Below, in pieces: positions 1-6,231 of a DNA stretch of 14,893 bases (position 1 is its first letter; each line of letters opens with the position of its first letter). The position numbers and the translations under genes were made by a program. Source of the DNA: AWTP1-13 sp035253505 (GTDB taxonomy: Bacteria; Pseudomonadota; Alphaproteobacteria; Rhizobiales; Hyphomicrobiaceae); assembly GCA_035253505.1 (NCBI GenBank), contig DATFCC010000126.1:1-14893 (forward strand). The letters are read 5' to 3'. A model generated the notes under the pieces. The model ran no database searches and was not told where the DNA came from. It worked only from the letters and a program-made list of their open reading frames with translations.

Positions 1-491
1 TCCGTGAACAGCATGGCGGCCAGTGCCACGCGCATGCGCCAGCCCCCTGAATACTCCGAGCAGGGCCGGGCCTGGGCCGCATCGTCGAAGCCGAGACCGG
101 CGAGGATGCGCGCTGCCCGCGACGGCGCGGCGTGCGCGCGAATCTGGGCAAGCCGCTCGTGGATATCGGCGATGCGGGCGGGATCGTGCGCCGTTTCCGC
201 CTCCGCCAGCAGGCGGGCGCGCTCCTTGTCGGCGGCCAGAACGTAGTCGATCAGGCTGTCGGGCCCGCCCGGTGCCTCCTGCGTCACCCAGCCTATGCGG
301 GTCGCGCGCGGCACGTTGATGGAGCCGTCGTCGGGCTGCAGCTCGCCGGCGATCAGGCGCAGCAGGGTGGTCTTGCCCGAGCCGTTGCGGCCGACAAAGC
401 CCACCTTGTGCCCGGCCGGAATGCCGGCCGTGGCCTGGTCGAAGATAACGCGCCCTTCGATGCGGTAGGTCAGGTCGTTGACGTGCAACAT
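1..491 (-). CDS. ABC-F family ATP-binding protein, N-terminal part (runs off left edge)
   Basis: Partial gene: 163 residues are visible and the 3' end lies outside the window. It begins MLHVNDLTYRIEGR, the usual opening of Uup/YheS-like ABC-F proteins. The first nucleotide-binding domain shows a Walker A motif GRNGSGKTT at residues 34-42, a Q-loop glutamine near residue 71 (VTQE) and the ABC-F form of the signature motif, SGGWRMR, at 148-154. ABC-F proteins are soluble tandem ATPases with no membrane domain; known members act on the ribosome (translation factors or antibiotic protection). Which subgroup this is cannot be told without the linker and second domain. The ATG at 491 is chosen by homology of the N terminus. 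I see no good Shine-Dalgarno before it, and the same frame is open upstream as far as the coxG stop at 627-629, so an earlier GTG such as 623 cannot be excluded. Confidence 0.93.
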   Translation of the reverse strand, partial: MLHVNDLTYRIEGRVIFDQATAGIPAGHKVGFVGRNGSGKTTLLRLIAGELQPDDGSINVPRATRIGWVTQEAPGGPDSLIDYVLAADKERARLLAEAETAHDPARIADIHERLAQIRAHAAPSRAARILAGLGFDDAAQARPCSEYSGGWRMRVALAAMLFT

Positions 492-545
492 GGGCGGCAG
501 GACATAGCCGAAGACGGCATGCGTGTCATGAGGCGAGGAGCCAAT

Positions 546-630
546 GTAGGTTGGGTCGAGCGTCAGCGATGACCCAACAATCCGCGATTTCGGCTCGTGT
601 TGTGTCTGCGCTTCGCTTGACACAACCTAC
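546..630. repeat. Inverted pair of GTAG-headed REP-like hairpins (BIME-like), pair 1
   Basis: The plus-strand unit at 546-578 starts GTAGGTTGGGTC and closes with GACCCAAC, giving an 8-bp perfect stem (550-557 with 571-578) and a 13-nt loop. A second unit at 599-630 lies in the opposite orientation, with stem GTTGTGTC (599-606) and GACACAAC (619-626), ending CCTAC. The outer ends GTAGGTTG (546-553) and CAACCTAC (623-630) are exact inverted repeats. A GTAG tetranucleotide followed by an imperfect palindrome is the known form of REP sequences mobilised by RAYT (TnpA-REP) transposases, and inverted pairs are called BIMEs. The stop codon of coxG lies inside the right-hand unit. Confidence 0.82.
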
Positions 631-1082
631 GAAGAACCTCCGAGCGCCGTAGCAAAGTTGGTGAAGAACTGCTCGGCGAGCTTCTTGGCGGTGCTGTCGA
701 TGAGGCGGCTGCCGAGCTGGGCGATCTTGCCGCCGACCTGGGCGTCCACGTCGTAGCTGAGCCGCGTGGCGCCGCCGCCGGCATCAGCCAGGTTCACGTT
801 GGCCCCGCCCTTGGCGAAACCCGCAATCCCGCCGTCGCCCTGGCCGGCGATGCGGTAGCTGTTGGGTGCGTCGATGTCGCTGAGGTTCACCTTGCCCTTG
901 AAGCGCGCGCTCACCGGCCCGATCTTCACCTTCACCACCGCCTGCATCTCGGTGTCGGAGAGCTTCTCGAGGCTCTCGCAGCCGGGAATGGCGGCCTTGA
1001 GGGTATCGGGGTCGTTGAGGCGGGCCCAGACCGTGGCTTTGTCGGCCGGAAGGACGAATTCGCCCGTCATTGTCATGGCCAT
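627..1082 (-). CDS. coxG: CoxG-like SRPBCC family protein (carbon monoxide dehydrogenase subunit G)
   Basis: A 151-residue protein with the CoxG form of the SRPBCC (START-like) fold: MTMTGEF-LPADKATVWARLNDPDTLKAAIPGCESLEK near the N terminus and the glycine-rich GQGDGGIAGFAKGGANV stretch in the middle. SRPBCC proteins bind hydrophobic ligands. CoxG proteins accompany CoxSLM-type molybdenum hydroxylases and have been linked to membrane attachment of the enzyme or to quinone delivery. The ATG at 1082 is preferred because GAGG lies 6 nt upstream; internal ATGs at codons 3 and 5 are further from it. This copy ends soon after the last helix (FFTNFATALGGSS) and has no hydrophobic C-terminal anchor. 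Its TAG stop is the GTAG of a REP-like repeat. It lies downstream of coxM but is separated from it by an opposite-strand gene, so it may have its own promoter. Confidence 0.92.
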   Translation of the reverse strand: MAMTMTGEFVLPADKATVWARLNDPDTLKAAIPGCESLEKLSDTEMQAVVKVKIGPVSARFKGKVNLSDIDAPNSYRIAGQGDGGIAGFAKGGANVNLADAGGGATRLSYDVDAQVGGKIAQLGSRLIDSTAKKLAEQFFTNFATALGGSS

Positions 1083-1234
1083 GGGAGACCTCGTACATGT
1101 GGCGCCGGCACCGGATGCAGTTGTCTGTCAAGCTATCGGATGGACCGGATATCTGGCAAACCATGCGCCAACCCGATTGACCGAGCGAGGGGCGGGGCCT
1201 CGGCGGTTTCGATGAAACAGCTCGTGGGGAACCC

Positions 1235-1513
1235 ATGTGCCGGAACATCAAGACGCTGCACAACTTCGCGCCGCCCGCGACCGACGAGGAGGTCCGCGCC
1301 TCGGCCTTGCAGTTCGTGCGCAAGCTCTCCGGCTTCAACCGTCCGTCCAAGGTCAACGAGGCGGCTTTCAATCGCGCCGTCGACGAGGTGGCCCACGCCG
1401 CCCATCACCTGCTGCAGTCTCTGGTCAGCAACGCGCCGCCGCGCGACCGCGAGCTGGAAGCCGCCAAGGCCCGTGCCCGCTCGGCGGAAGGGTTCGGCCG
1501 GGCTGGCCCGTAG
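1235..1513 (+). CDS. DUF2277 family small protein
   Basis: A 92-residue protein recognised as DUF2277 from its very conserved start MCRNIKTLHNFAPPATDEEVRASALQFVRKLSGF, the central PSKVNEAAFNRAVDEV and the tail PPRDRELEAAKARARSAEGF. The family is small, cytosolic and mostly helical; its function is not established. A Cys and an Arg directly after the initiator Met are family hallmarks and may matter for function or turnover (inference). GGGGA at 1226-1230 is a plausible ribosome binding site, 4 nt before the ATG. The gene is on the plus strand between coxM and coxG, both minus, and so breaks up the cox cluster. It is followed by a second REP-like pair. Confidence 0.9.
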   Translation: MCRNIKTLHNFAPPATDEEVRASALQFVRKLSGFNRPSKVNEAAFNRAVDEVAHAAHHLLQSLVSNAPPRDRELEAAKARARSAEGFGRAGP

Positions 1514-1523
1514 GGGAGGCGGT

Positions 1524-1613
1524 GTAGTAGGGCCGAGCGCCGGCGAAGACCCAGCGCTCTTGGTGGGACTGCCGGCGTGGCGTTGTGTCTGCGCTACGCT
1601 TGACACAACCTAC
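1524..1613. repeat. Inverted pair of GTAG-headed REP-like hairpins, pair 2
   Basis: The right-hand unit, 1582-1613 in minus orientation, matches the 599-630 unit at 31 of 32 positions, with the same stem GTTGTGTC/GACACAAC (1582-1589 with 1602-1609) and the same CCTAC end. The left-hand unit, 1524-1555 in plus orientation, is a decayed relative of the 546-578 unit: it keeps GTAG, the CGAGCG core, GCGA and GACCCA, with a one-base gap and several substitutions. The layout therefore repeats that of pair 1, with plus unit, a spacer of about 26 nt instead of 20, then minus unit. It occupies the gap between the converging ends of the DUF2277 gene and coxM, and could form a strong hairpin in either transcript. 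There is no T-run, so I do not call an intrinsic terminator. Confidence 0.75.
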
Positions 1614-1619
1614 ACGGCA

Positions 1620-2417
1620 TCAACCCGCCTTGGCCACCGCCCGCCTTGCCAGCACGCCGACGAGATGGGCGCGGTAGGCGCCGTCGCCGTGCATGTCGCT
1701 CATCATGTCGGACGCAGGCGTGGCGACGCCCGCCAGCGATTGCGCCGACCAGCCCTTGCCCAGCGCCGTCTCCATCGCCTTGTGGCGAAAGACGCCGTTG
1801 CTGCCGGCCCCCGTCACCGCCACGCGCGCAGCGCCGCCGGTCTGCGCCACGGCTACCCCGACCAGGGCATAGCGCGATGCCGGGTTGGCGAACTTCATGT
1901 AGGCGAACTTGGCCGGGACCGGGAAGCTGATGCGCGTGATGATCTCGCCGTCACCAAGCGCGGTGGAGAACAGGCCCTTGAAGAAGTCGTCGGCTTTGAT
2001 CTCACGCTTGTTGGTGCCGATGGTGGCGCCCAATGCCAGCAGGGCGGCGGGATAGTCGGCGGCGGGATCGTTGTTGGCGATCGAGCCGCCGATGGTGCCG
2101 CGGTTCCTGACATGCGGATCGCCGATCGCGGCCGCCACGTCGCACAGACCCGGAATGGCCGATCGAACGTCGGCCGACTTTGCCACCTCGTCGTGCGTGG
2201 TCATGGCGCCGATGGTGAGCGTCGATCCCGACTTCTGGATGCCGCGCAACTCGGGGACGCGGCCGAGATCGACCAGCACCGGCGGATTGGCGAGCCGTTG
2301 CTTCATGGTCGGGATCAGCGTGTGGCCGCCGGCCAGCAGCTTGGCCTCGCTGTTGCCGGCCAGCAGCTTGGCGGCATCGGCCAGCGAGCTCGGGCGATGA
2401 TAGTCGAAAGCGTACAT
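1620..2417 (-). CDS. coxM: FAD-binding medium subunit of CO dehydrogenase-family molybdenum hydroxylase
   Basis: A 265-residue protein beginning MYAFDYHRPSSLADAAKLL, the usual start of CoxM. It carries the two FAD pyrophosphate-binding motifs of the family, AGGHT at residues 29-33 (within LLAGGHTLIPTMKQRL) and TIGGS at 108-112 (RNRGTIGGSIANNDPAADYP), followed by the CO-dehydrogenase flavoprotein C-terminal domain. This subunit takes electrons from the 2Fe-2S clusters of CoxS and passes them to an external acceptor. The frame stays open far upstream into coxL, but the ATG at 2417 is clearly the start: it matches the family N terminus and follows a GGGAGAAGG Shine-Dalgarno. Only 11 nt separate it from the coxL stop, which points to co-transcription and perhaps translational coupling. 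Confidence 0.96.
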   Translation of the reverse strand: MYAFDYHRPSSLADAAKLLAGNSEAKLLAGGHTLIPTMKQRLANPPVLVDLGRVPELRGIQKSGSTLTIGAMTTHDEVAKSADVRSAIPGLCDVAAAIGDPHVRNRGTIGGSIANNDPAADYPAALLALGATIGTNKREIKADDFFKGLFSTALGDGEIITRISFPVPAKFAYMKFANPASRYALVGVAVAQTGGAARVAVTGAGSNGVFRHKAMETALGKGWSAQSLAGVATPASDMMSDMHGDGAYRAHLVGVLARRAVAKAG

Positions 2418-2428
2418 GGGCCTTCTCC

Positions 2429-4795
2429 CTATTCCGCGGCCATCTTGGCAGGTGCCTTCTGCGCGGCGCGCCATACAGCGAGCGGTGTCGCCGGCATGGC
2501 GATCTGCTCGTGGCCCAGCGCGTCGGTGATGGCGTTCATCACGGCGGCGGGTGCGGCAATGGCGCCGGCCTCGCCGCAACCCTTGATGCCCAGCGGGTTC
2601 GACGGGCAGGGCGTGCCCAGCATCGCCACCTGATAGGACGGCAGGTCGGCGGCTCGCGGCATGCAATAGTCCATGTAGCTGGCGGTGAGGAGCTGACCCT
2701 CCTTGTCGTACACGGCGCCCTCCAGCAGCGCTTGCCCGACGCCCTGGGCGATGCCGCCGTGCACCTGCCCCTCGACAATCATCGGATTGACGAGCGTGCC
2801 GAAGTCGTCGACGGCGGTCCACTTGTCGATGGTGGTCGCTCCGGTCTCCGGATCGATCTCCAGCTCGCAGATGTGCACGCCGGAGGGGAAGGTGAAGTTG
2901 GTCGGATCGAAGAACGCCCCCTCCTTCAAGCCAGGCTCGAGCTGCTGGCCGGAGAATTTGTGGGCGATATAGGCCTGCAGCGCCACCTCGGGGAAGGTCA
3001 GCGTCTTGTTGGTGGCCGTGCTGGAGAAGATCCCGTCCTTGAAGTCCACCGTGGGCTCTGGCACCTCCAGCACGAAGCCCGCGACCTTCTTGGCCTTCAC
3101 GATCACCTTGTCGATGGCGTGGTAGATGGCCGACATGCCGACCGCGCCCGAGCGCGAGCCGTAGGTGCCCATGCCGAATTGCACCTTGTCGGTATCCCCG
3201 TGCACGACGGTGATCTGCTCGATGGGGATGCCGAGACGCTGCGACACGAGCTGGGCGAAGGTCGTCTCGTGGCCCTGGCCGTGGCTGTGCGAGCCGGTCA
3301 GCACCTCGACGGAACCTGTCGGGTTGACGCGCACCTCAGCCGACTCCCACAGGCCGACACCGGCGCCCAGCGAGCCGACGGCCTGGCTGGGGGCGATGCC
3401 GCAGGCCTCGATATAGGCCGAGTAGCCCAGCCCGCGCTTCTTGCCGTTCTTGGCGCTCGCCGCCTTGCGTGCGGCCAGGCCCTTCACGTCGGCGAGTTCC
3501 AGCGCCTTGTCGAGGCAGGCGGCATAGTCGCCCGCGTCGTAGGTCATGATGACCGGGGTGGCATGCGGGAAGCTCTTGATGAAGTTCTGCCGCCGGAACT
3601 CGGCCGGGTCGCGGCCCGTCTCACGCGCCGCCACTTCCACCAGCCGCTCCACGACGAACGTCGCCTCCGGGCGGCCGGCGCCGCGGTAGGCATCGACGGG
3701 CGTGGTGTTGGTGTAGACTCCGTCCACCTCGCAGTAGATGGCGCCGATGTCGTACTGGCCCGACAGCAGCGGCGCATAGAGGTAGGTCGGAACCGAGGAG
3801 GCGAATGTCGACAGGTAGCCGCCGAGGTTGGCCTTCGTCTTCACCCGCAGCGCCAGGATCTTGCCATCGCCATCGACAGCCAGCTCGGCGGTCGTCACAT
3901 GGTCGCGGCCATGCGCGTCGGACAGGAACGACTCGGTGCGGTCCGCCACCCACTTCACGGGCCGGCCGACTTTACGCGACGCCCACAGGCAGACGGTCTC
4001 CTCGGCGTAGATGAAGATCTTCGAGCCGAAACCGCCGCCGACATCCGGCGCGATCACCCGCAGCTTGTGCTCGGGTGCCAACCCGATGAACGCGGCCAGC
4101 ACCAGGCGCGTAACGTGCGGGTTCTGGCTGGTGGTCCAGAGCGTGAAACTCTCCTGGCCCTGGTCGTACTCGCCGATCGCGGCGCGCGGCTCGATGGCGT
4201 TGGGAACCAGGCGATTGTTGGTCAAATCGAGCTTCGTGACGTGCTTGGCCGCGGCGAAGGCGGCGTCGGTCTTGGCTTTGTCACCCAGGTGCCATTGATA
4301 GACGGTATTGTTGGGCGCCTCTGCATGCACCTGCGGCTGACCCGGGTTCTGCGTCGTCGCCGGATCGACGGCGGCCGGCAGCACCTCGTAGTCGACATTC
4401 ACCTTTTCGGCCGCGTCGCGCGCCTGCGCCAGCGTTTCCGCGATCACGACGGCGACATGGTCGCCTACGTAGCGCACCTTGCCCTGCGCCAGCGCCGGAT
4501 GCGGCCCGGCCTTCATCGGCGAGCCGTCCTTGGAGTGGATCATCCACCCGCAGATCAGATTGCCCACCTTGTCCTTGGCGAGGTCGGCGCCCGTGTAGAC
4601 CGCCAGACACCCGGTTGATGCCAATGCCGCGGAGGCATCGATGCCCTTGAGATTGGCATGCGCGTGGGGCGAGCGCACGAACACCGCCCAGGTCTGGCCC
4701 GGGCGGTTGATGTCGTCGGTGTACTGGCCCTTGCCGGTAATGAAGCGCTGATCTTCCTTGCGCTTGACGGAAGCTCCCATGCCGGTGTCGGCCAT
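2429..4795 (-). CDS. coxL: Molybdopterin-binding large subunit of form II CO dehydrogenase-family hydroxylase
   Basis: A 788-residue catalytic subunit of the xanthine oxidase family, binding Mo with a molybdopterin dinucleotide. Visible motifs are VKRKEDQRFITGKGQYTDD near the N terminus, the cofactor-binding GGGFGSK at 253-259, the active-site loop AYRGAGR at 369-375, SHGQGHETTF at 504-513, GSRSG at 546-550, and the conserved KGCGEAG with the likely catalytic base Glu742. Form I (true, high-affinity) CO dehydrogenases carry AYxCSFR, with the Cys that binds copper, in the active-site loop. AYRGAGR marks form II, and no Cys is present in that loop. The substrate is therefore uncertain: CO at low efficiency, or an aldehyde or heterocycle. 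The ATG at 4795 follows an AGGAGA Shine-Dalgarno 7 nt upstream and gives the family-standard length; the open frame continues upstream but shows no homology. Confidence 0.96.
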   Translation of the reverse strand: MADTGMGASVKRKEDQRFITGKGQYTDDINRPGQTWAVFVRSPHAHANLKGIDASAALASTGCLAVYTGADLAKDKVGNLICGWMIHSKDGSPMKAGPHPALAQGKVRYVGDHVAVVIAETLAQARDAAEKVNVDYEVLPAAVDPATTQNPGQPQVHAEAPNNTVYQWHLGDKAKTDAAFAAAKHVTKLDLTNNRLVPNAIEPRAAIGEYDQGQESFTLWTTSQNPHVTRLVLAAFIGLAPEHKLRVIAPDVGGGFGSKIFIYAEETVCLWASRKVGRPVKWVADRTESFLSDAHGRDHVTTAELAVDGDGKILALRVKTKANLGGYLSTFASSVPTYLYAPLLSGQYDIGAIYCEVDGVYTNTTPVDAYRGAGRPEATFVVERLVEVAARETGRDPAEFRRQNFIKSFPHATPVIMTYDAGDYAACLDKALELADVKGLAARKAASAKNGKKRGLGYSAYIEACGIAPSQAVGSLGAGVGLWESAEVRVNPTGSVEVLTGSHSHGQGHETTFAQLVSQRLGIPIEQITVVHGDTDKVQFGMGTYGSRSGAVGMSAIYHAIDKVIVKAKKVAGFVLEVPEPTVDFKDGIFSSTATNKTLTFPEVALQAYIAHKFSGQQLEPGLKEGAFFDPTNFTFPSGVHICELEIDPETGATTIDKWTAVDDFGTLVNPMIVEGQVHGGIAQGVGQALLEGAVYDKEGQLLTASYMDYCMPRAADLPSYQVAMLGTPCPSNPLGIKGCGEAGAIAAPAAVMNAITDALGHEQIAMPATPLAVWRAAQKAPAKMAAE

Positions 4796-4849
4796 GGCGT
4801 TTCTCCTGTTGTGCTCTTGTGCGGCTTCAGTCCTGACCCTGTCCTCGGC

Positions 4850-4863
4850 CCGTCCAAGGACGG
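4850..4863. repeat. Short perfect hairpin in the coxS-coxL gap
   Basis: CCGTCC, AA, GGACGG: 6-bp arms with a 2-nt centre. It lies 55 nt upstream of the coxL start in the sense of transcription. No T-run follows, so it is not a convincing terminator; it may be part of a larger repeat that also includes the palindrome at 4890-4914. Confidence 0.5.
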
Positions 4864-4889
4864 CTTGCCGACATCGGCTTCGGTAGCGC

Positions 4890-4914
4890 GTGAGTGGTTC
4901 GACAAGCTCACCAC
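4890..4914. repeat. Palindromic intergenic repeat (GTGGTTCGACAAGCTCACCAC type)
   Basis: The sequence runs GTGAG-TGGTTCGACAAG-CTCAC-CAC. It can fold through GTGGT (4894-4898) with ACCAC (4910-4914), or alternatively GTGAG (4890-4894) with CTCAC (4907-4911). From memory, close relatives of this core recur between genes in many GC-rich bacterial genomes. It lies 18 nt after the coxS stop and 95 nt before the coxL start, in a junction that is normally short in coxSLM operons. Confidence 0.6.
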
Positions 4915-4932
4915 GGCCTTGTCGTGGACGCG

Positions 4933-5523
4933 CTACTCTGCGGCCTGGCGCACGGCGCTCATGCCGGCGGCGCCCTCTTTCACGGCGGCGACGATGTTGT
5001 GGTAGCCGGTACAGCGGCAGAGGTTGCCCTCGAGCCCCTCGCGGATCGCATGCTCGTCGAGAGGGCCACCCCCCTTGCCCTGGACCAGCGCGACTGCCGC
5101 CATGATCATGCCCGGCGTACAGAAGCCGCACTGAAGACCGTGATTGTTGCGAAATGCCGCCTGCATGGGATGCAGCGCCCCGTCCTTGGCGAGCCCCTCG
5201 ATGGTGGTGACCGTCGCGCCCTCACAGGAGGCGGCGAGCACCGTGCAGGATTTCACCGCGCGCCCGTCGAGATGCACGACGCAGGCGCCGCACTGGCTGG
5301 TATCGCAGCCCACGTGCGTTCCCGTCAGCCGCTGGTTCTCGCGCAGGAAGTGCACCAGCAGGGTCCTGGGATCGATGTCCGCGGCGGCGGCCTTGCCGTT
5401 CACCGTCATGCTCACTCTTGTCATGGAAGACTCCCGGGGACGAGGCACGGCCGCGCTCGATGTTTGGGCGGTCGCGGCGGCCGCCGGCGCCGCCCCTTGC
5501 CCCTTGCGAAACAGGGAAAACAT
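4933..5523 (-). CDS. coxS: 2Fe-2S small subunit of CO dehydrogenase-family hydroxylase, with N-terminal extension
   Basis: This is the iron-sulfur subunit that relays electrons from the Mo site to FAD. All eight cluster cysteines are present. The plant-ferredoxin-type cluster is GCDTSQCGAC plus a fourth Cys (residues 40, 45, 48 and 60 counted from the MTRV start). The C-terminal helical cluster is CGFC (99, 102) and LCRC (136, 138), followed by TGYHNIV. Start choice is open. The ATG at 5523 has the best ribosome site (GGGAGGAGG, 7 nt away) and gives 196 residues with a 33-residue extension, MFSLFRKGQG then an Ala/Pro-rich stretch. The ATG at 5424 (MTRVSMTVNG) has GGGAG 6 nt upstream and gives 163 residues, the usual CoxS length. 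An ATG at 5565 is also in frame but has only a weak site. I list 5523 because of its stronger site. The gene is followed by coxL after an unusually long 137-nt gap. Confidence 0.93.
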   Translation of the reverse strand: MFSLFRKGQGAAPAAAATAQTSSAAVPRPRESSMTRVSMTVNGKAAAADIDPRTLLVHFLRENQRLTGTHVGCDTSQCGACVVHLDGRAVKSCTVLAASCEGATVTTIEGLAKDGALHPMQAAFRNNHGLQCGFCTPGMIMAAVALVQGKGGGPLDEHAIREGLEGNLCRCTGYHNIVAAVKEGAAGMSAVRQAAE

Positions 5524-5691
5524 GGCCTTGCCTCCTCCCGCGACCGCTGCCGGCCGCTGTGCCATCTTTTGATTGGTCTAATTCCGGATTACGCCACAGC
5601 CTGGGCCGTAGCGCAATCGACAAGCCGGCGGCAGCGACCGGTCATCGCCCGCGCGCTACACCAAGGACCGCAGGAGGTGGACGCAATCGCT
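5524..5691. other. Gap between cupin gene and coxS; probable home of the cox promoter
   Basis: This 168-nt non-coding stretch precedes coxS. It contains an AT-rich patch at about 5567-5590 (read on the minus strand as TTAGACCAATCAAAAG) in otherwise GC-rich DNA, as expected of a promoter or leader region. I could not find a convincing -35/-10 pair at 16-18 nt spacing, nor a sigma-54 element, so no promoter is called precisely. Confidence 0.3.
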
Positions 5692-6111
5692 CTACCGCTG
5701 ACCCTTCTCGGTGAAGAACTTCTCCCCGTAGGCGAAGCGGTTGGGCTTCAGGAAGAAACCGAGGATGACGGCGCCGTTGGGCGCCACCGCCTCATGCTGG
5801 TTGCCCGCGGGACGCCAGCAGAACTGGCCGGGCCCGCACACGCCCTCGTGATCCTCCAGAGTGCCCTCCAGGACATAGGTCTGTTCCAGCGCCGTGTGCT
5901 CATGCAGCGGCACGACGGCTCCAGGCGCCAGTTTGAAAAGCGCGGTGGTGCGGCCCTCGTCGTCGGAGTACAGCACCTTGATCTGGATGCCGGGAAACTT
6001 GGTCGCCTCCCACGGCATGCTCGGCACGTCGAGGAAGCGCGAGGCGAGCTTCGGGTCGGTGTTGAGTTTGATGTCGGCGTGGACGGCCTTGCGTTCCGAC
6101 TGGGCGGCCAT
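5692..6111 (-). CDS. Small cupin domain protein (ChrR-like cupin)
   Basis: A 139-residue single-domain cupin. The first cupin motif is GAVVPLHEHTALEQTYVLEG, supplying two His and a Glu as likely metal ligands, and the second is GQFCWRPAGNQHEAVAPN with the third His. The pattern (W-x-P..PGIQIKVLYSDDEGRTTALFKLAPGA..P.HEH) resembles the ChrR cupin-like group, which binds a divalent metal and includes small dioxygenase-like enzymes as well as sensor domains. No anti-sigma domain is attached. The ATG at 6111 follows GAGGAG 7 nt upstream; the longer open frame before it has no homology. It lies in the same direction as coxS, 168 nt upstream, so it may belong to the same transcription unit or simply be its neighbour. 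Substrate unknown. Confidence 0.9.
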   Translation of the reverse strand: MAAQSERKAVHADIKLNTDPKLASRFLDVPSMPWEATKFPGIQIKVLYSDDEGRTTALFKLAPGAVVPLHEHTALEQTYVLEGTLEDHEGVCGPGQFCWRPAGNQHEAVAPNGAVILGFFLKPNRFAYGEKFFTEKGQR

Positions 6112-6231
6112 GGCGCTCCTCCTCGAGCTGCGCTTCCTTGTGCAGCCAGAGTGCCCGCCAAACCGGAACATCGCAAGCCCCGCTGAACCGCGCGCCAACA
6201 TAGGGAACCGGTAGGCCGGCGAAGGCGCGCA

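Noticed and set aside
1126..1131. Perfect TTGACA (minus strand) as a -35 box for coxG
   Set aside because: No -10-like hexamer lies 16-18 nt downstream; the region there is GC-rich (GTGCCGGCGCC), so a promoter cannot be supported.
1140..2633. 497-residue plus-strand open frame covering DUF2277 and the antisense of coxM
   Set aside because: It overlaps two well-supported genes in other frames and shows only compositional sequence. It remains open because GC-rich DNA has few stop codons.
2418..2822. N-terminal extension of coxM giving a 400-residue protein
   Set aside because: The extra part overlaps the end of coxL and translates to Arg-rich nonsense; the ATG at 2417 has a strong ribosome site and the family N terminus.
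2510..4618. 702-residue open frame on the plus strand opposite coxL
   Set aside because: It is the mirror of a highly conserved gene in GC-rich DNA. Its translation is low-complexity, rich in Gly, Arg, His and Val, with no family motif, while coxL on the other strand has every expected motif.
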